Origin: an uncultured Clostridia bacterium
GTDB taxonomy: Bacteria; Bacillota; Clostridia; Lachnospirales; Anaerotignaceae
DNA length: 64,000 nt
Assembly: GCA_945868505.1 (NCBI GenBank)
Contig: CAMBLO010000006.1
Location: forward strand, 23,779-87,778
Reading direction: 5' to 3'
The translations under genes and the position numbers were made by a program. Within the stretch, counting starts at the first letter, position 1, and the number at the start of each line of letters is the position of its first letter. Under the pieces are notes generated by a model. It was not told where the DNA came from. It was given only the letters and a program-made list of their open reading frames with translations, and did not search any database. This document shows, in pieces, positions 37,102-48,813 of the stretch.

Positions 37102-38448
37102 ATGCGAAAGAAATTTAATATGAAATTACAATTTTCCAATGTGCAGATCGTTGCATTGGGCTATGGCATGGTCATCCTGCTGGGGACAATTTTGCTGCTG
37201 CTGCCTTTTTCTTCGAAGGCGCCCACCTCATTTACAGAAGCCTTTTTCACCGCCGTTTCTGCCACCTGCGTAACGGGGTTAGTATTGGTAGATACGGCAA
37301 TGCATTGGACGATATTTGGGCAGTTGGTCATTCTGCTGCTGATCCAGATCGGCGGTCTTGGGTTTATGACCATCGCCCTGCGCTTCATGCTGCTGCTGCG
37401 GCGGCGAGTGGGGCTGCGCTATCGGGAAGTGATGGTAGATAGTATCAACTCTACACGACTGGGGGGCATTTTGAGCTTGACGAAGGGCATCGTAGCGGGC
37501 ACCGTGTTTTTTGAAGGCGTCGGTGCCATTTTGCTTTCTCTGCGCTTTATTCCCGAATATGGCTTTCCGAAAGGGCTGTATTTCGGGGTGTTTCATGCCA
37601 TTTCCGCCTTTTGTAACGGTGGCTTTGACCTGATGGGGGCGAAGGGAGAATTTTCTTCTTTGGTCTGGTATAGCGATGACCTGATTGTGAATCTCACCAT
37701 TATGGCTCTGATTGTCATTGGCGGCACAGGCTTTTTGGTCTGGGATGATATTTATCGCAATAAAAGAAGCTGGCGGCGGTATCATTTGCAGACGAAGGTG
37801 GTACTGGTCGCCACCGGCATTTTGCTCTTTGGCGGCGCCGCAGGGTTTTTGCTGCTGGAATGGAACAATTTGGGGGCGGATATGCCCTTTTGGGAAAAGG
37901 TTCTCACGGCGCTGTTTCAATCCTGCACAGCCAGAACGGCAGGCTTCAACACCATAGATACAGGGGCGTTGAGCGAAGGCAGCAAAATTTTGACTATGTT
38001 CCTGATGTTTATCGGCGGCAGCCCCGGTTCCACGGCAGGTGGCATTAAGACAACGACCATCGCTGTCATGCTGCTGTATACCTTTGCATCTGCCCGTCAT
38101 GAGCAGGATGCCCATTTCTTTGGACGCAGTTTGGAGGGGGATGTGCTGCAAAAGGCTGTGACGGTATTTATGTTCAATCTGCTTTTTGTCATTTTCGGGG
38201 CACTGCTTATCTGCGGATTGCAGCCGGAAATCACGGCAACGGATATCTTTTTTGAGACCTTTTCCGCCATGGGGACGGTGGGGATGTCCACAGGTATCAC
38301 CAGGGGATTGCATCCTCTTTCCTGTTATATCATCATTTTTTTGATGTACTGCGGCAGGGTGGGCAGTGTGTCCTTTGCGGTGGCAGTGCTGGAAAAAAAG
38401 GCAAGACCCCCTGTGACCTTCCCCAAGGAAAAGATAACCATTGGATAA
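37102..38448 (+). CDS. TrkH/KtrB family potassium uptake protein
   Basis: TAVSATCVTGLVLVDTA, GGFDLMG, GSPGSTAGGIKTTT, GTVGMSTGIT selectivity-filter repeats. Confidence 0.94.
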   Translation: MRKKFNMKLQFSNVQIVALGYGMVILLGTILLLLPFSSKAPTSFTEAFFTAVSATCVTGLVLVDTAMHWTIFGQLVILLLIQIGGLGFMTIALRFMLLLRRRVGLRYREVMVDSINSTRLGGILSLTKGIVAGTVFFEGVGAILLSLRFIPEYGFPKGLYFGVFHAISAFCNGGFDLMGAKGEFSSLVWYSDDLIVNLTIMALIVIGGTGFLVWDDIYRNKRSWRRYHLQTKVVLVATGILLFGGAAGFLLLEWNNLGADMPFWEKVLTALFQSCTARTAGFNTIDTGALSEGSKILTMFLMFIGGSPGSTAGGIKTTTIAVMLLYTFASARHEQDAHFFGRSLEGDVLQKAVTVFMFNLLFVIFGALLICGLQPEITATDIFFETFSAMGTVGMSTGITRGLHPLSCYIIIFLMYCGRVGSVSFAVAVLEKKARPPVTFPKEKITIG

Positions 38449-38467
38449 TATATATGAGGTGAGGAAA

Positions 38468-39115
38468 ATGAAATCATTTTTAATCATAGGCATGGGCTCT
38501 TTTGGGCACCATCTGTGCCGCTGTCTGTCCCGCCAGAAATGTGAAATCATGGTGGTGGACAGAACAGGGGATGCCATCGAGGATGTGCTTTCTATGGTAG
38601 TCAGTGCCAAAATCGGCGACTGCACCAAGCCGGAGGTGCTGGAATCCTTCGGCGTAGAAAGCTTCGATACCTGTTTTGTCTGCATGGGCTCCAATTTTCA
38701 GAACAGCCTGCAGATTACCAGTATGCTGAAGGAAATGGGGGCAAAGCGGGTGCTGAGCAAGGCTGATGAGGATATCCATGCGAAATTCCTGCTCAGAAAC
38801 GGTGCCGATGAAATTATCTACCCCGAAAAGCATATTGCGGAACGGATTGCCATTGAGGAGGCGACCGATACTATTTTTGAATGTGTGGAGCTGGGCTCCG
38901 GCTATTATATCATGGAGATTTCCCCCAGAAAGGAATGGCTGGGAAAAAGTATTCGGGAGCTGAAATTCCGCAATACCTATCATTTGAACATTATGGCGGT
39001 GAAGCGGGACAATGCCATTAAAATGATGCCCGAGCAGGATTATGTTTTCTGCAAGGAAGAACATATTCTGGTACTGGGAAAGGAAATGAATCTTTTCAAG
39101 GCCGCAGGAAAATAA
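38468..39115 (+). CDS. TrkA/KtrA family potassium channel regulatory protein
   Basis: RCK domain SFLIIGMGSFGHHLCRCLSRQ, TrkA-C domain; follows trkH. Confidence 0.93.
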   Translation: MKSFLIIGMGSFGHHLCRCLSRQKCEIMVVDRTGDAIEDVLSMVVSAKIGDCTKPEVLESFGVESFDTCFVCMGSNFQNSLQITSMLKEMGAKRVLSKADEDIHAKFLLRNGADEIIYPEKHIAERIAIEEATDTIFECVELGSGYYIMEISPRKEWLGKSIRELKFRNTYHLNIMAVKRDNAIKMMPEQDYVFCKEEHILVLGKEMNLFKAAGK

Positions 39116-39361
39116 AAAAATGGAACAAAATGCTGTTTTTCCCGTCTGAAAGGGCGAGGAATTTCAGGGTTTTTGCTTGGAAAGGCGGCGGAGAGACCGC
39201 AATTTTCATAAAAATCTTTAAAAGTTTGTTAAGAACCCCCGAAATACGCAAGTTTTCCTTGTGTACGGGGGTATTCTTCTGTTATACTATAATAATGTAA
39301 AAGTGTGCCCATGGGGGTTTTCGTGGGAGGCACGAGTAAAAGAAAAAATGAGGTGAACCAA

Positions 39362-41956
39362 ATGGGTTTTTTGGAAAAAATATTTGGGAACTACAGTGAA
39401 AAGGAGATTAAAAAAATCAAGCCTATCGTGGCAAAAATCGAAGCACTGGGTCCCCAGTATGAAAACCTTTCCGATGAAGAACTGAGAGGAAAAACACAGG
39501 AATTCAAAGACCGTCTGGCAAAGGGCGAAACTTTGGATGATATCCTGCCCGAAGCATATGCAGTGGTGAGAGAAGCGGCTTCCCGCCCCCACGTACTGAA
39601 TATGAAGCATTTTCCCGTACAGCTGATGGGTGGTATCGTGATGCACCAGGGGCGTATTGCGGAAATGAGAACAGGTGAAGGTAAAACCTTGGTGGCAACC
39701 CTGCCTGCATACCTGAATGCTTTGGAAGGCAAAGGCGTCCACGTTGTTACCGTCAATGACTATCTGGCCCAGCGTGACTCCCAGTGGATGGGGGAGGTGT
39801 TCCGTTTCCTGGGGCTGAGCGTTGGCTGTATCCTGAACGGCATGGACAACAACGAACGCCGTGCGGCTTATGCCTGCGATATTACGTATGGTACCAACAA
39901 TGAATTCGGCTTCGACTACCTCCGTGACAACATGGTAGTCAGAAAAGAAAATATGGTGCAGAGAGAACTGCACTATGCCATCATCGACGAAGTGGACTCC
40001 GTTCTGATCGACGAAGCCAGAACACCACTGATTATTTCCGGCAGCGGCTCCAAGTCCACCGACCTGTACCGTGTAGCGGATCTGTTCGTAAAGAGACTGA
40101 CAAAGGGCCGTATCCTGAACGAAGAAGAAGCCATGAATGCCCTGATGAAGGAAGAAATTCAGGAGGAAGGCGACTATGTTCTGGATGAAAAGGCGAAATC
40201 CGTTGTGCTGACACAGGAAGGTATCGCCAAGGCGGAAAAATACTTCTCTGTCGAAAACTTGTCCGACCCCGAAAATCTGGAGCTGCAGCATTACATCAAC
40301 AATGCCCTGAAAGCCAACTACAATATGCATCTGGATAAGGACTATGTGATCCACGAGGGCGAAATCGTTATCGTTGACGAATTTACAGGCCGTATGATGC
40401 CCGGCAGAAGATATTCCGACGGTCTGCATCAGGCCATCGAAGCCAAGGAAAATGTGCAGGTACGCAGAGAAAGCAAAACGCTGGCAACCATCACCTTCCA
40501 GAATTACTTCAATAAATACGCAAAGAAATGCGGTATGACAGGTACAGCCAAAACGGAAGAAGAAGAATTCCGTAATATCTATGGTATGGACGTTGTGGAA
40601 ATTCCCACAAACCGCCCTGTCCAGAGAAAAGACCTGCAGGATGTGGTTTACCGTACAGAAATGGGTAAATTCCGTGCAGTAGTCAGAGATATCGCAGAAG
40701 CCCATGCAAAGGGACAGCCTGTACTGGTTGGTACCGTTACCATTGATAAATCCGAAGCCCTGAGCAAGATGCTGAAAATGGAAGGCATCAAACATCAGGT
40801 GCTGAATGCGAAATACCATGCGCAGGAAGCGGAAATCGTTGCACTGGCAGGCCAGATGGGCGCAGTTACCATCGCAACCAACATGGCCGGTCGTGGTACC
40901 GATATCAAGCTGGGGGAAGGCGTGGCAGAGCTGGGCGGTCTGAAAATCATCGGTACAGAACGCCATGAATCCAGACGTATTGATAACCAGCTGCGTGGTC
41001 GTGCCGGCCGTCAGGGTGACCCCGGGGAATCCCGTTTCTATATCTCTCTGGAGGACGACCTGATGCGTCTGTTCGGCTCCGAAAAGACCATGAAGGTGGT
41101 TGACGCCATGGGTATGACAGAGGATGAGCCCATCGAAGCAGGTATGCTGACAAAGGCCATCGAAAATGCCCAGAAGAAGGTGGAAGGCAACAACTTTGCC
41201 ATCCGTAAGCATCTGCTGGAATATGACCAGGTCATGAATGAACAGAGAGAAATCATCTACGGCGAAAGAAAACGTGTGCTTTACGGCGAAAACCTGAGAG
41301 ACAGCATCATCGGCATGATCGGTTCTGTGATTGAACGTACCGTAGATGCCCACATGGGCGAGGATCAGCTTCCCGAGGAATGGGATATGAACGCCTTCAG
41401 CGAAAGTCTGGCTGCCGTTATCCCCGTTGGCAAGGTCAACATCAAGGAAGACGCTCTGGCACAGATGACAAAGGAGAAGCTGAAAGACAGCCTCACAAAG
41501 CTGGGTGTGCAGCTTTATGAAATGAAAGAAAAGGAAATCGCTCAGGGGCAGCCCGAAGGCGAAGAACGAATGCGTGAACTGGAAAGAGTGGTTATGCTCC
41601 GTGTTATCGACCAGAAATGGATGGACCATATCGACGATATGGACCAGATGAGACAGGGTATCGGCCTCCATGCTTATGCCCAGAGAGACCCTCTGACAGA
41701 ATATAAATTTGCCGCTTACGATATGTTCGAAGAAATGAGCGAACATATTCAGGAGGATACTCTGAAAATCCTGTATCGTATGCGTATCCAGACAGAAGTG
41801 AAACGGGAAGAGGTACAGAAGCCCATGTTCACAAATAAGGATGATTCCGCTGTGAAACAGCCCAAAAAACGCACCGACGAAAAGGTCGGCAGAAACGATC
41901 TTTGTCCCTGTGGCAGCGGCAAAAAATATAAACAGTGCTGCGGTCGTAATGCCTGA
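39362..41956 (+). CDS. secA: Preprotein translocase subunit SecA
   Basis: [61 protein letters not shown]-terminal [14 protein letters not shown]. Confidence 0.98.
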   Translation: MGFLEKIFGNYSEKEIKKIKPIVAKIEALGPQYENLSDEELRGKTQEFKDRLAKGETLDDILPEAYAVVREAASRPHVLNMKHFPVQLMGGIVMHQGRIAEMRTGEGKTLVATLPAYLNALEGKGVHVVTVNDYLAQRDSQWMGEVFRFLGLSVGCILNGMDNNERRAAYACDITYGTNNEFGFDYLRDNMVVRKENMVQRELHYAIIDEVDSVLIDEARTPLIISGSGSKSTDLYRVADLFVKRLTKGRILNEEEAMNALMKEEIQEEGDYVLDEKAKSVVLTQEGIAKAEKYFSVENLSDPENLELQHYINNALKANYNMHLDKDYVIHEGEIVIVDEFTGRMMPGRRYSDGLHQAIEAKENVQVRRESKTLATITFQNYFNKYAKKCGMTGTAKTEEEEFRNIYGMDVVEIPTNRPVQRKDLQDVVYRTEMGKFRAVVRDIAEAHAKGQPVLVGTVTIDKSEALSKMLKMEGIKHQVLNAKYHAQEAEIVALAGQMGAVTIATNMAGRGTDIKLGEGVAELGGLKIIGTERHESRRIDNQLRGRAGRQGDPGESRFYISLEDDLMRLFGSEKTMKVVDAMGMTEDEPIEAGMLTKAIENAQKKVEGNNFAIRKHLLEYDQVMNEQREIIYGERKRVLYGENLRDSIIGMIGSVIERTVDAHMGEDQLPEEWDMNAFSESLAAVIPVGKVNIKEDALAQMTKEKLKDSLTKLGVQLYEMKEKEIAQGQPEGEERMRELERVVMLRVIDQKWMDHIDDMDQMRQGIGLHAYAQRDPLTEYKFAAYDMFEEMSEHIQEDTLKILYRMRIQTEVKREEVQKPMFTNKDDSAVKQPKKRTDEKVGRNDLCPCGSGKKYKQCCGRNA

Positions 41957-41976
41957 GTTTAGAAAGAAGGGATAAA

Positions 41977-42606
41977 ATGGGGGAGAAGAAGCAATTTCGA
42001 TTACCCATGGAGTTTCCTTTTTATACCCAACAGATGACACCGGACAACTGGGAATCGGAGCAGTTTCCATCCTTTGCGGAAGGGGATAGCTGGACATTCC
42101 GCAGCTGTGGCATCGCATCCCTGCGGATGGTGCTGGATGGCTTCGGCAAAAACGCAGAACGCCATGGCCCCATGATTGCAAAAGGCGTGGCGGCAGGCGC
42201 CTATAAAGAAGGCGTCGGCTGGATTCACTGGGGGCTGGCAAAGCTGGCACAGGAATACGGCATCTACGGCGAAGCCCTGCGGGGAAAAACTGTGGAGGAT
42301 TTGCGGCAGGAATTGGACAAGGGACATCCCTGTATCATTTCTATCGCACCCTTTTTCCAAGGGGGGAAGCCCAAGCCAGACGGCAGCGGTGTCTACGGCA
42401 AAAGCGGGCATCTCATCCCTGTTTTCGGCTATGAAACGGAGGATGGGGAGTTGACAGCCTTTCTGGTGCATCACCCCTCCGCCTTTGCGGAGAAAAATAT
42501 ACCCCATTGGTGGGTGCCCATAGAAGATTTTCTGGCATCCTTCAGCGGGAATTTTATCAGATTTTCAACGGAAGTTTTTTCCGAGGGAGATAAAGCAAGA
42601 AGTTGA
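41977..42606 (+). CDS. C39-like cysteine peptidase family protein
   Basis: DSWTFRSCGIASLRMVLDGFG, HLIPVFGYE, VHHPSAF papain-like Cys/His arrangement. Confidence 0.7.
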   Translation: MGEKKQFRLPMEFPFYTQQMTPDNWESEQFPSFAEGDSWTFRSCGIASLRMVLDGFGKNAERHGPMIAKGVAAGAYKEGVGWIHWGLAKLAQEYGIYGEALRGKTVEDLRQELDKGHPCIISIAPFFQGGKPKPDGSGVYGKSGHLIPVFGYETEDGELTAFLVHHPSAFAEKNIPHWWVPIEDFLASFSGNFIRFSTEVFSEGDKARS

Positions 42607-42695
42607 GCATCGGTAACATCGGTATCCCATTTATACCGATGCTGCCGAAGCTGACGATATAAAAAATCTTTTCATGATAAAGGAGATGATTTTAA

Positions 42696-43800
42696 ATGTT
42701 CGAGTTAGAACAGATCCGTCTGGGCCTTTCTGCTTACGACGAAAAATTAGAGGAAATGGGGGCTTCACTTTGACGTCGCTGGCGCCAAGGAGAAGATAAC
42801 CGAATTAGAAGAGCTTTCTGCCGATCCTGATTTCTGGAACGACTTGGAAAAGAGCCAGAAAACACTGCAGAAGCTGAAAACATTGAAAAACAAGGTCGGA
42901 AAATATGAAGACCTGGTGACAAAATACGAGGATATCCTGACATTGATCGAAATGGGCATCGAAGAACAGGATGACAGCGTATATGAAGAAGTCAAGGAAA
43001 TGAACGATTCCTTCCTTACGGAATATGAAGCACTTCATATTTCGACGATGCTGGACGGCGAATATGACCGCAATAATGCCATCGTGACACTTCATGCAGG
43101 GACAGGCGGCACAGAAGCCTGCGACTGGACAAATATGCTGTTCCGTATGTATTCCAGATGGGCTGCAAAAGAGGGCTTTGAAGTGGAAGTGCTGGATATG
43201 CTGGATGGGGATGAAGCAGGGCTGAAATCCGTTACCATTCAGGTAAACGGGGAAAATGCCTATGGCTATCTGAAATCCGAAAAGGGCATCCACCGTTTGG
43301 TGCGTGTATCTCCCTTTGATAGTGCCGGCAGACGACAGACATCCTTCGCTTCCTGCGATGTTATGCCTGAAATCGAGGACGACACAGAAATCGAGATCAG
43401 AACAGAAGATATCCGTATCGATACCTACAGAGCCAGCGGTGCCGGCGGTCAGCACATCAACAAAACATCCTCTGCTGTCCGTATCACCCACTTCCCCACA
43501 GGTGTTGTAGTAGCCTGTCAGGAAGAGAGAAGCCAGTTTGCCAATAAGGACAAAGCCTTCAAGATGCTGCGGAGTAAGCTGCTTGCTTTGAAGCTGGAAG
43601 AACAGATGCAGAAGCTGGCAGAAATCCGTGGGGATGTAAAGGAAATCGGCTGGGGCAGCCAGATTCGTTCCTACGTATTCATGCCCTATACTTTGGTAAA
43701 AGACCATCGTACCGGTGAAGAAACAGGTAAGGTGGATGCAGTCATGGATGGCGAAATTGATAACTTTATCAGCGCATATCTGGCATGGATCCACAGCTAA
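42696..43800 (+). CDS. prfB: Peptide chain release factor 2, programmed +1 frameshift (join 42696..42770, 42772..43800)
   Basis: 25 codons then CTT TGA C at 42768-42774; downstream frame continues DVAGAKEKITELEELSADPDFWND...GAGGQHINKTSSAVRI. Confidence 0.95.
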
Positions 43801-43818
43801 TTCTCTGGAGGAAAAGCC

Positions 43819-44793
43819 TTGAAAGAGATCAGAATCACCCAAAATGAGGAAAATCAAAGGCTGGACAAGTTCCTGCTGAAATATATGAACAAGGCCTCCA
43901 AGGGCTTCCTGTATAAGATGCTGCGGAAAAAGCGCATCAAATACAACGGCGGCAGAGCGGAGGGTAGCGAACTGCTGAAAGCGGGCGATACCCTCCAGCT
44001 TTATCTGGCGGAGGAGACGATTCAATCCTTTATGGAGGAAAAGACCGTTGCCGAGACCAAGCGCCATTTTGCCATCGTCTATGAGGATGATGATATTCTG
44101 GTGGTTTCCAAGCCTGCAGGGCTTTTGACCCATCCGGAAAAAAGCAGCGACAAGGACACTTTGATCGACCAAATTTTATATTACCTTTATCAGAAGGGGC
44201 AGTACCTGCCCGAAGCAGACAGCAGCTTCACCCCTGCCCTCTGCAACCGACTGGACAGAAACACCAGCGGCATCGTCATTGCAGGGAAGACCCTGAAGGG
44301 GGTGCAGGCGGTGAATGAGACCATCCGCAGCCATAAGCTGGATAAATATTATCTGACATTGGTTGCAGGAGAAATCCGCGAAGCCGGGGAGATCACAGCC
44401 TATTTGACGAAGGATGAAGAAAAAAATCAAGTTCGCATTTCCAAACGGGAAGGTAGCGGGAAAAAGACCATGACAAAATATCGTCCCATTGCCTGTGCAA
44501 AGGGCTATACCCTGCTGGAGATTCACCTGATTACAGGGAAGACCCACCAGATTCGTGCCCACATGCAGTCCATCGGACATCCCGTGGTAGGCGACAGAAA
44601 ATATGGTTCGGAACATTCCAATCAAAAGTTCCGAGAAGAATATGCCCTTTCCAATCAGTTCCTCCACGCCATCCGTGTGGAATGGAAGGAAAAGGAAGGC
44701 CCTCTGGGCTATCTGTATGGAAAGGAAATGACGGCTCCTTTGCCGAAAACATTGCAGGAGATCTGCGATGGCCTTTTCGGGAAGGATGGATGA
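43819..44793 (+). CDS. RluA family pseudouridine synthase
   Basis: S4 domain; NRLDRNTSGIVIAGKT; LEIHLITGKTHQIRAHM. Confidence 0.93.
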   Translation: MKEIRITQNEENQRLDKFLLKYMNKASKGFLYKMLRKKRIKYNGGRAEGSELLKAGDTLQLYLAEETIQSFMEEKTVAETKRHFAIVYEDDDILVVSKPAGLLTHPEKSSDKDTLIDQILYYLYQKGQYLPEADSSFTPALCNRLDRNTSGIVIAGKTLKGVQAVNETIRSHKLDKYYLTLVAGEIREAGEITAYLTKDEEKNQVRISKREGSGKKTMTKYRPIACAKGYTLLEIHLITGKTHQIRAHMQSIGHPVVGDRKYGSEHSNQKFREEYALSNQFLHAIRVEWKEKEGPLGYLYGKEMTAPLPKTLQEICDGLFGKDG

Positions 44794-44817
44794 GAGACAC
44801 ACGAAGGAGGAGAGAAG

Positions 44818-45552
44818 ATGAAAGCCATTATTTTGGCGGCGGGCTATGCCACAAGATTATATCCCCTGACATTGCATACGCCGAAGGCTTTGCTCCCCAT
44901 TGGTAAGAAACCAATCATTGATCATATCGTAGAACAGATGGATACCATCGAAGAACTGGACCAGATTTACGTTGTTTCCAACGATAAATTTGCCAAGGAT
45001 TTCGAGGATTGGGCGGAAACAGCCAAAAGCCGTGCCCCCATCACAGTATTGAACGACGGCACCACAGACGACTCTAATAAGAGAGGCGCCATCGGCGATA
45101 TTTCTTTCGTCATCGATGAAATGAAGATCGACGATGATCTGATGGTTATTGCCGGAGATAATTTCTTTACATATTCCCTGAGAGAATATGTGGATTTTTT
45201 CCAGCAGAAAGACCGCGACTGTGTTTGCGTAAAGGTTTGGGAGGATGAAGCAGCCCTGTCCCAGTTTGGCATTGCATTGCTGGATGAGGCGGGCAAGGTG
45301 CTGGATATCGAAGAAAAACCCGCAAAGCCCAAGTCCAATACGGTAGTATTTGCTGCATATCTCTATAAAAAGGAGACAGTTCCCATGTTCGCTGAATATC
45401 TGGCGGAGGGCAATAAGCCCGATGCACCCGGGAACTTCCCTGCATGGCTGTACCATAAAAAGGAAGTTTATGCTTATACCTTCGAAGGGGAATGCTATGA
45501 TATCGGTACACCCGAAAGCTATCGGGAAGTATGCGAACTCTACGACAAATAA
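44818..45552 (+). CDS. Sugar-phosphate nucleotidyltransferase
   Basis: MKAIILAAGYATRLYPLTLHTPKALLPIGKKPIIDH. Confidence 0.9.
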   Translation: MKAIILAAGYATRLYPLTLHTPKALLPIGKKPIIDHIVEQMDTIEELDQIYVVSNDKFAKDFEDWAETAKSRAPITVLNDGTTDDSNKRGAIGDISFVIDEMKIDDDLMVIAGDNFFTYSLREYVDFFQQKDRDCVCVKVWEDEAALSQFGIALLDEAGKVLDIEEKPAKPKSNTVVFAAYLYKKETVPMFAEYLAEGNKPDAPGNFPAWLYHKKEVYAYTFEGECYDIGTPESYREVCELYDK

Positions 45553-45555
45553 TAT

Positions 45556-45588
45556 AAAGCCGTCTACCCATTTTTCGGACGGCTTTTT
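45556..45588 (+). terminator. Rho-independent terminator
   Basis: AAAGCCGTCtacccatttttcgGACGGCTTTTT. Confidence 0.8.
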
Positions 45589-45749
45589 CCTGTTTTTATA
45601 TTCTGACCGCAGAAAAGGAAAGCGGCTGTTCCACAGACAAAGTCTGTGGATGTTGTATATCAGGAAGGAGAAAGCGACGATGGCAGGAAGGCTTCCTGCT
45701 ATGGGCGGTTTCTCTTTCCGGGACTATATTTTGAAAGGAGAATATCCCA

Positions 45750-46727
45750 ATGGAATGGATTGAAGTATTCGTAGCTACCAGCCAGATGGGGCTGGAGCCT
45801 GTGGAGGGCGTATTGTATCAGTGTGGGCTGACAGGGCTGATGATTCACGATACCTCTGATTTTGCGGAATTTTTGGAAAACCCCAACAGAGAGTGGGACT
45901 ATGTGGCCGATGAACTGGTGGAGGAAAAAAATCAACTGGAAACAGGCATCACCTTTTTCCTGAGAGATAATCTTTATGGCAGAGAACAGCTTGCCCAGAT
46001 CAAAGGCGCACTGGCGGCTGTGAAGGAATCCGAAAAGGAACTGGATTTGGGTTCTTTGGAGCTGACTATGAAAAACGTGCAGGAGGAGGACTGGGCAAAT
46101 AACTGGAAGAAATATTTCAAGCCCTTCCCCGTAGGCGAAAAGATTATGATTAAGCCCTCTTGGGAAGAGCTGACGGAGGAAACGGATAAAATTATCCTGA
46201 AAATCGATCCCGGTCATATCTTTGGCACAGGTACCCATGAAACCACACAGCTTTGCATGGAGCTGATTGAAAAATATGTGCAGAAGGATGATATGGTACT
46301 GGATATCGGCTGTGGCAGCGGTATTCTTTCCATCGCTTCTCTGCTTTTGGATGCAAAGGAAGCAGATGCCGTGGATATCGACCCCAATGCCATCCAGATT
46401 GCCTATGAAAACAGCGATATGAATGATATCCCCAGAGAAAAATATCATGTTTGCGCCGGAAACATTCTGGAGGATGCAGAACTGCATCAGAAGTACAGCG
46501 GCAAAAAATATGATATGGTAGAAGCCAATATCGTGGCAGATATCATTATCGCCCTGACAAAGCAGGTGCCCGATTATATCAAGGACGGCGGCATTTTCCT
46601 TTCCAGCGGCATCATTACCGAACGGAAAGAGGATGTGCTGGCAGCGTTGGAAGCAGGCGGCTTCAAGGTAGAAGATATTCGTGAGAAAAAAGGCTGGGTA
46701 GCTATCGCGTCCAGGTTTGAGGGGTGA
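45750..46727 (+). CDS. prmA: Ribosomal protein L11 methyltransferase
   Basis: DPGHIFGTGTHETTQLCMELIEKYV, VLDIGCGSGILSIASLLL, EANIVADII. Confidence 0.95.
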   Translation: MEWIEVFVATSQMGLEPVEGVLYQCGLTGLMIHDTSDFAEFLENPNREWDYVADELVEEKNQLETGITFFLRDNLYGREQLAQIKGALAAVKESEKELDLGSLELTMKNVQEEDWANNWKKYFKPFPVGEKIMIKPSWEELTEETDKIILKIDPGHIFGTGTHETTQLCMELIEKYVQKDDMVLDIGCGSGILSIASLLLDAKEADAVDIDPNAIQIAYENSDMNDIPREKYHVCAGNILEDAELHQKYSGKKYDMVEANIVADIIIALTKQVPDYIKDGGIFLSSGIITERKEDVLAALEAGGFKVEDIREKKGWVAIASRFEG

Positions 46728-46732
46728 GAAGA

Positions 46733-47458
46733 ATGCCCAAATTTTTCTTCAATAAAAATGACATCAGCCGTGGACAGGTGCAGCTTTTCGGGGAGAATGA
46801 AAAACATATCAAGACCGTTTTGCGGGCAAGGGTTGGGGAGGAACTGACCCTTTGCGACGGGGAAGGCATGGATTATCAGTGCCGCATCGCATCCATGGAA
46901 CGGGGCGTTCTGCTGGATATCCTTTCCAAGGAAGTCTGCGAAACAGAGCCAAAGACGAAAATCACCCTTTATCAGGGCTTGCCAAAGGCGGATAAAATGG
47001 AGTTAATCATCCAGAAGTGCGTGGAACTGGGGGTAGACCGCATTGTGGCGGTCAGCACCGAGCGTGCTATCGTGAAGCTGGATAAAAAAGAAAGCAAGAA
47101 ATTGGAACGCTGGCAGAAGATTGCCGAAGCCGCAGCAAAGCAGAGCGGCAGGGGTAAGATTCCCGAAATCGGGCAGCAGGTGTTGAAATTCAAGGAGGCC
47201 GTGGCAGAAGCCAAGGAACTGGATGGCGCCATCATCCCCTATGAAAAAGAGCAGGAGACAGGTATCCGCCAGTTTGTGCTGGGCTTCCAGGGCGAAAGCA
47301 TCGGCGTTTTCATCGGTCCCGAGGGCGGCTTTGCAGAGGAAGAAATCGCACTGGCACAGGAAAACGGCATCACACCCATCACCTTGGGGAAACGTATCCT
47401 GCGGACGGAAACAGCGGGGATGACGACAACAGCATTATTATTATATGAATTAGGATAA
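46733..47458 (+). CDS. rsmE: 16S rRNA (uracil1498-N3)-methyltransferase
   Basis: ERAIVKLDKK, EAAKQSGRGKIPEI, FIGPEGGFAEEE, LGKRILRTETA. Confidence 0.95.
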   Translation: MPKFFFNKNDISRGQVQLFGENEKHIKTVLRARVGEELTLCDGEGMDYQCRIASMERGVLLDILSKEVCETEPKTKITLYQGLPKADKMELIIQKCVELGVDRIVAVSTERAIVKLDKKESKKLERWQKIAEAAAKQSGRGKIPEIGQQVLKFKEAVAEAKELDGAIIPYEKEQETGIRQFVLGFQGESIGVFIGPEGGFAEEEIALAQENGITPITLGKRILRTETAGMTTTALLLYELG

Positions 47459-47499
47459 AAACGGTATGAAAAAGTCTTTTTTTCATGCCGAAGGCGAAT

Positions 47500-47582
47500 A
47501 GGGTCGAGGGGATGATCCCCTCGTAGGGTGCAGGGACAACGTCCTTGCCAGAGATTTGGAGACAGCGTCTCCAAGGGCTCAG
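47500..47582. repeat. Partial Family A hairpin repeat
   Basis: GGGTCGAGGGGATGATCCCCTCGTAGGG...AGGGACAACGTCCTT...TTGGAGACAGCGTCTCCAA. Confidence 0.6.
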
Positions 47583-47597
47583 AAAGGAATGAGATAA

Positions 47598-48746
47598 ATG
47601 ATTTATTTCGATAATGCCGCCACCACAAGAGCTTTGCCCGCCGTGGCGGAAAAAATGAGCATGATGCTCTGCGAACAATATGGCAATCCTGCCTCTGTCA
47701 GCGCCATGGGGCTGGCGGCGGAAAAGGAAATCAGAAATGCGGCGGAAATCATCGCTCGGGGTATCCATTGTAAATATGAAGAAGTGTTCTTTACCAGCGG
47801 CGGCACAGAAGGTGATAACTGGGCCATTTACGGCACAGCGGAGGGCTATAAAAGACAGGGACAGCATTTCATTACAACAGAAATCGAACACCCTGCCGTA
47901 AAAAATCCCATGAAGCACTTGGAAGAACAGGGATGCGAGGTTACCTTCCTGAAGGTAGACAGACAGGGACATATCTCTCTGGAGGAACTGGCAAATGCTA
48001 TCCGTCTCGATACAGTGCTGGTGAGCATCATTTTGGTGAATAATGAAACAGGCACCATTCAGGATGCCGCAGCCATCGGTAAGCTGATTAAGGAGAAGAA
48101 CCCCAACTGCCTGTTCCATGTGGATGCGGTGCAGGCTTTCGGCAAATACCCCATTGATGTGGAAAAAATGAAAATCGACCTCTTGACTATGAGCGGTCAT
48201 AAGATTCATGGCCCTAAGGGCGTTGGGATGCTGTATATGAGAAAAGGCCTGAAGGTAAAGCCCCTGATGCTGGGCGGCGGTCAGCAGAAAGGACAGCGCC
48301 CCGGTACGGAAAACGGTCCCGGTGCGGCGGCGCTGGGTGTAGCCTGCGATGAAGCATTTAAGGCTATGAAGGAAAGCATCGACCATGTGAGAGAAGTGAA
48401 AAAAGTCCTGCTGGAAGGGATTCTCGCGATGCCCGATACCCAGCTGAATGGGGATTCCTTGGAAGATGCCAGCCCTTATGTGCTGAATGTGACCTTCAAA
48501 GGACTGCGGAGTGAGGTATTGCTCCATGCTTTGGAAAGCAAGGGCATTGTGGTTTCCGCAGGTTCTGCTTGTGATAGTAAGAAAAAAGTGGGCAGCCCTG
48601 TGCTGACGGCTATGGGCCTGCCGTTCAATGAAATCGAAGGGGCGATTCGGTTTAGCTTCTGCCGGTATAATACGGTGGAGGAAGCGAAAGAATGCTTGAA
48701 AGCGTTGGAAGAATTGGTTCCCTTCTTTAGAAAATATAATAGATAA
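47598..48746 (+). CDS. Cysteine desulfurase (NifS/IscS-like)
   Basis: MIYFDNAATTRALP, SGGTEGDNWAI, MSGHKIHGPKGVG, SAGSACDSKK; upstream of thiI. Confidence 0.94.
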   Translation: MIYFDNAATTRALPAVAEKMSMMLCEQYGNPASVSAMGLAAEKEIRNAAEIIARGIHCKYEEVFFTSGGTEGDNWAIYGTAEGYKRQGQHFITTEIEHPAVKNPMKHLEEQGCEVTFLKVDRQGHISLEELANAIRLDTVLVSIILVNNETGTIQDAAAIGKLIKEKNPNCLFHVDAVQAFGKYPIDVEKMKIDLLTMSGHKIHGPKGVGMLYMRKGLKVKPLMLGGGQQKGQRPGTENGPGAAALGVACDEAFKAMKESIDHVREVKKVLLEGILAMPDTQLNGDSLEDASPYVLNVTFKGLRSEVLLHALESKGIVVSAGSACDSKKKVGSPVLTAMGLPFNEIEGAIRFSFCRYNTVEEAKECLKALEELVPFFRKYNR

Positions 48747-48813
48747 GGGCATCTGCCGATGCCCTACGAAAAAATCTCAGACGCTAAAGCGTCTTCAAGC
48801 TTTTTTCGTGATT

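Noticed and set aside
39287-42250. 987-aa minus-strand ORF
   Set aside because: Fully antisense to secA; low-complexity Phe/His/Cys-rich translation typical of shadow ORFs.
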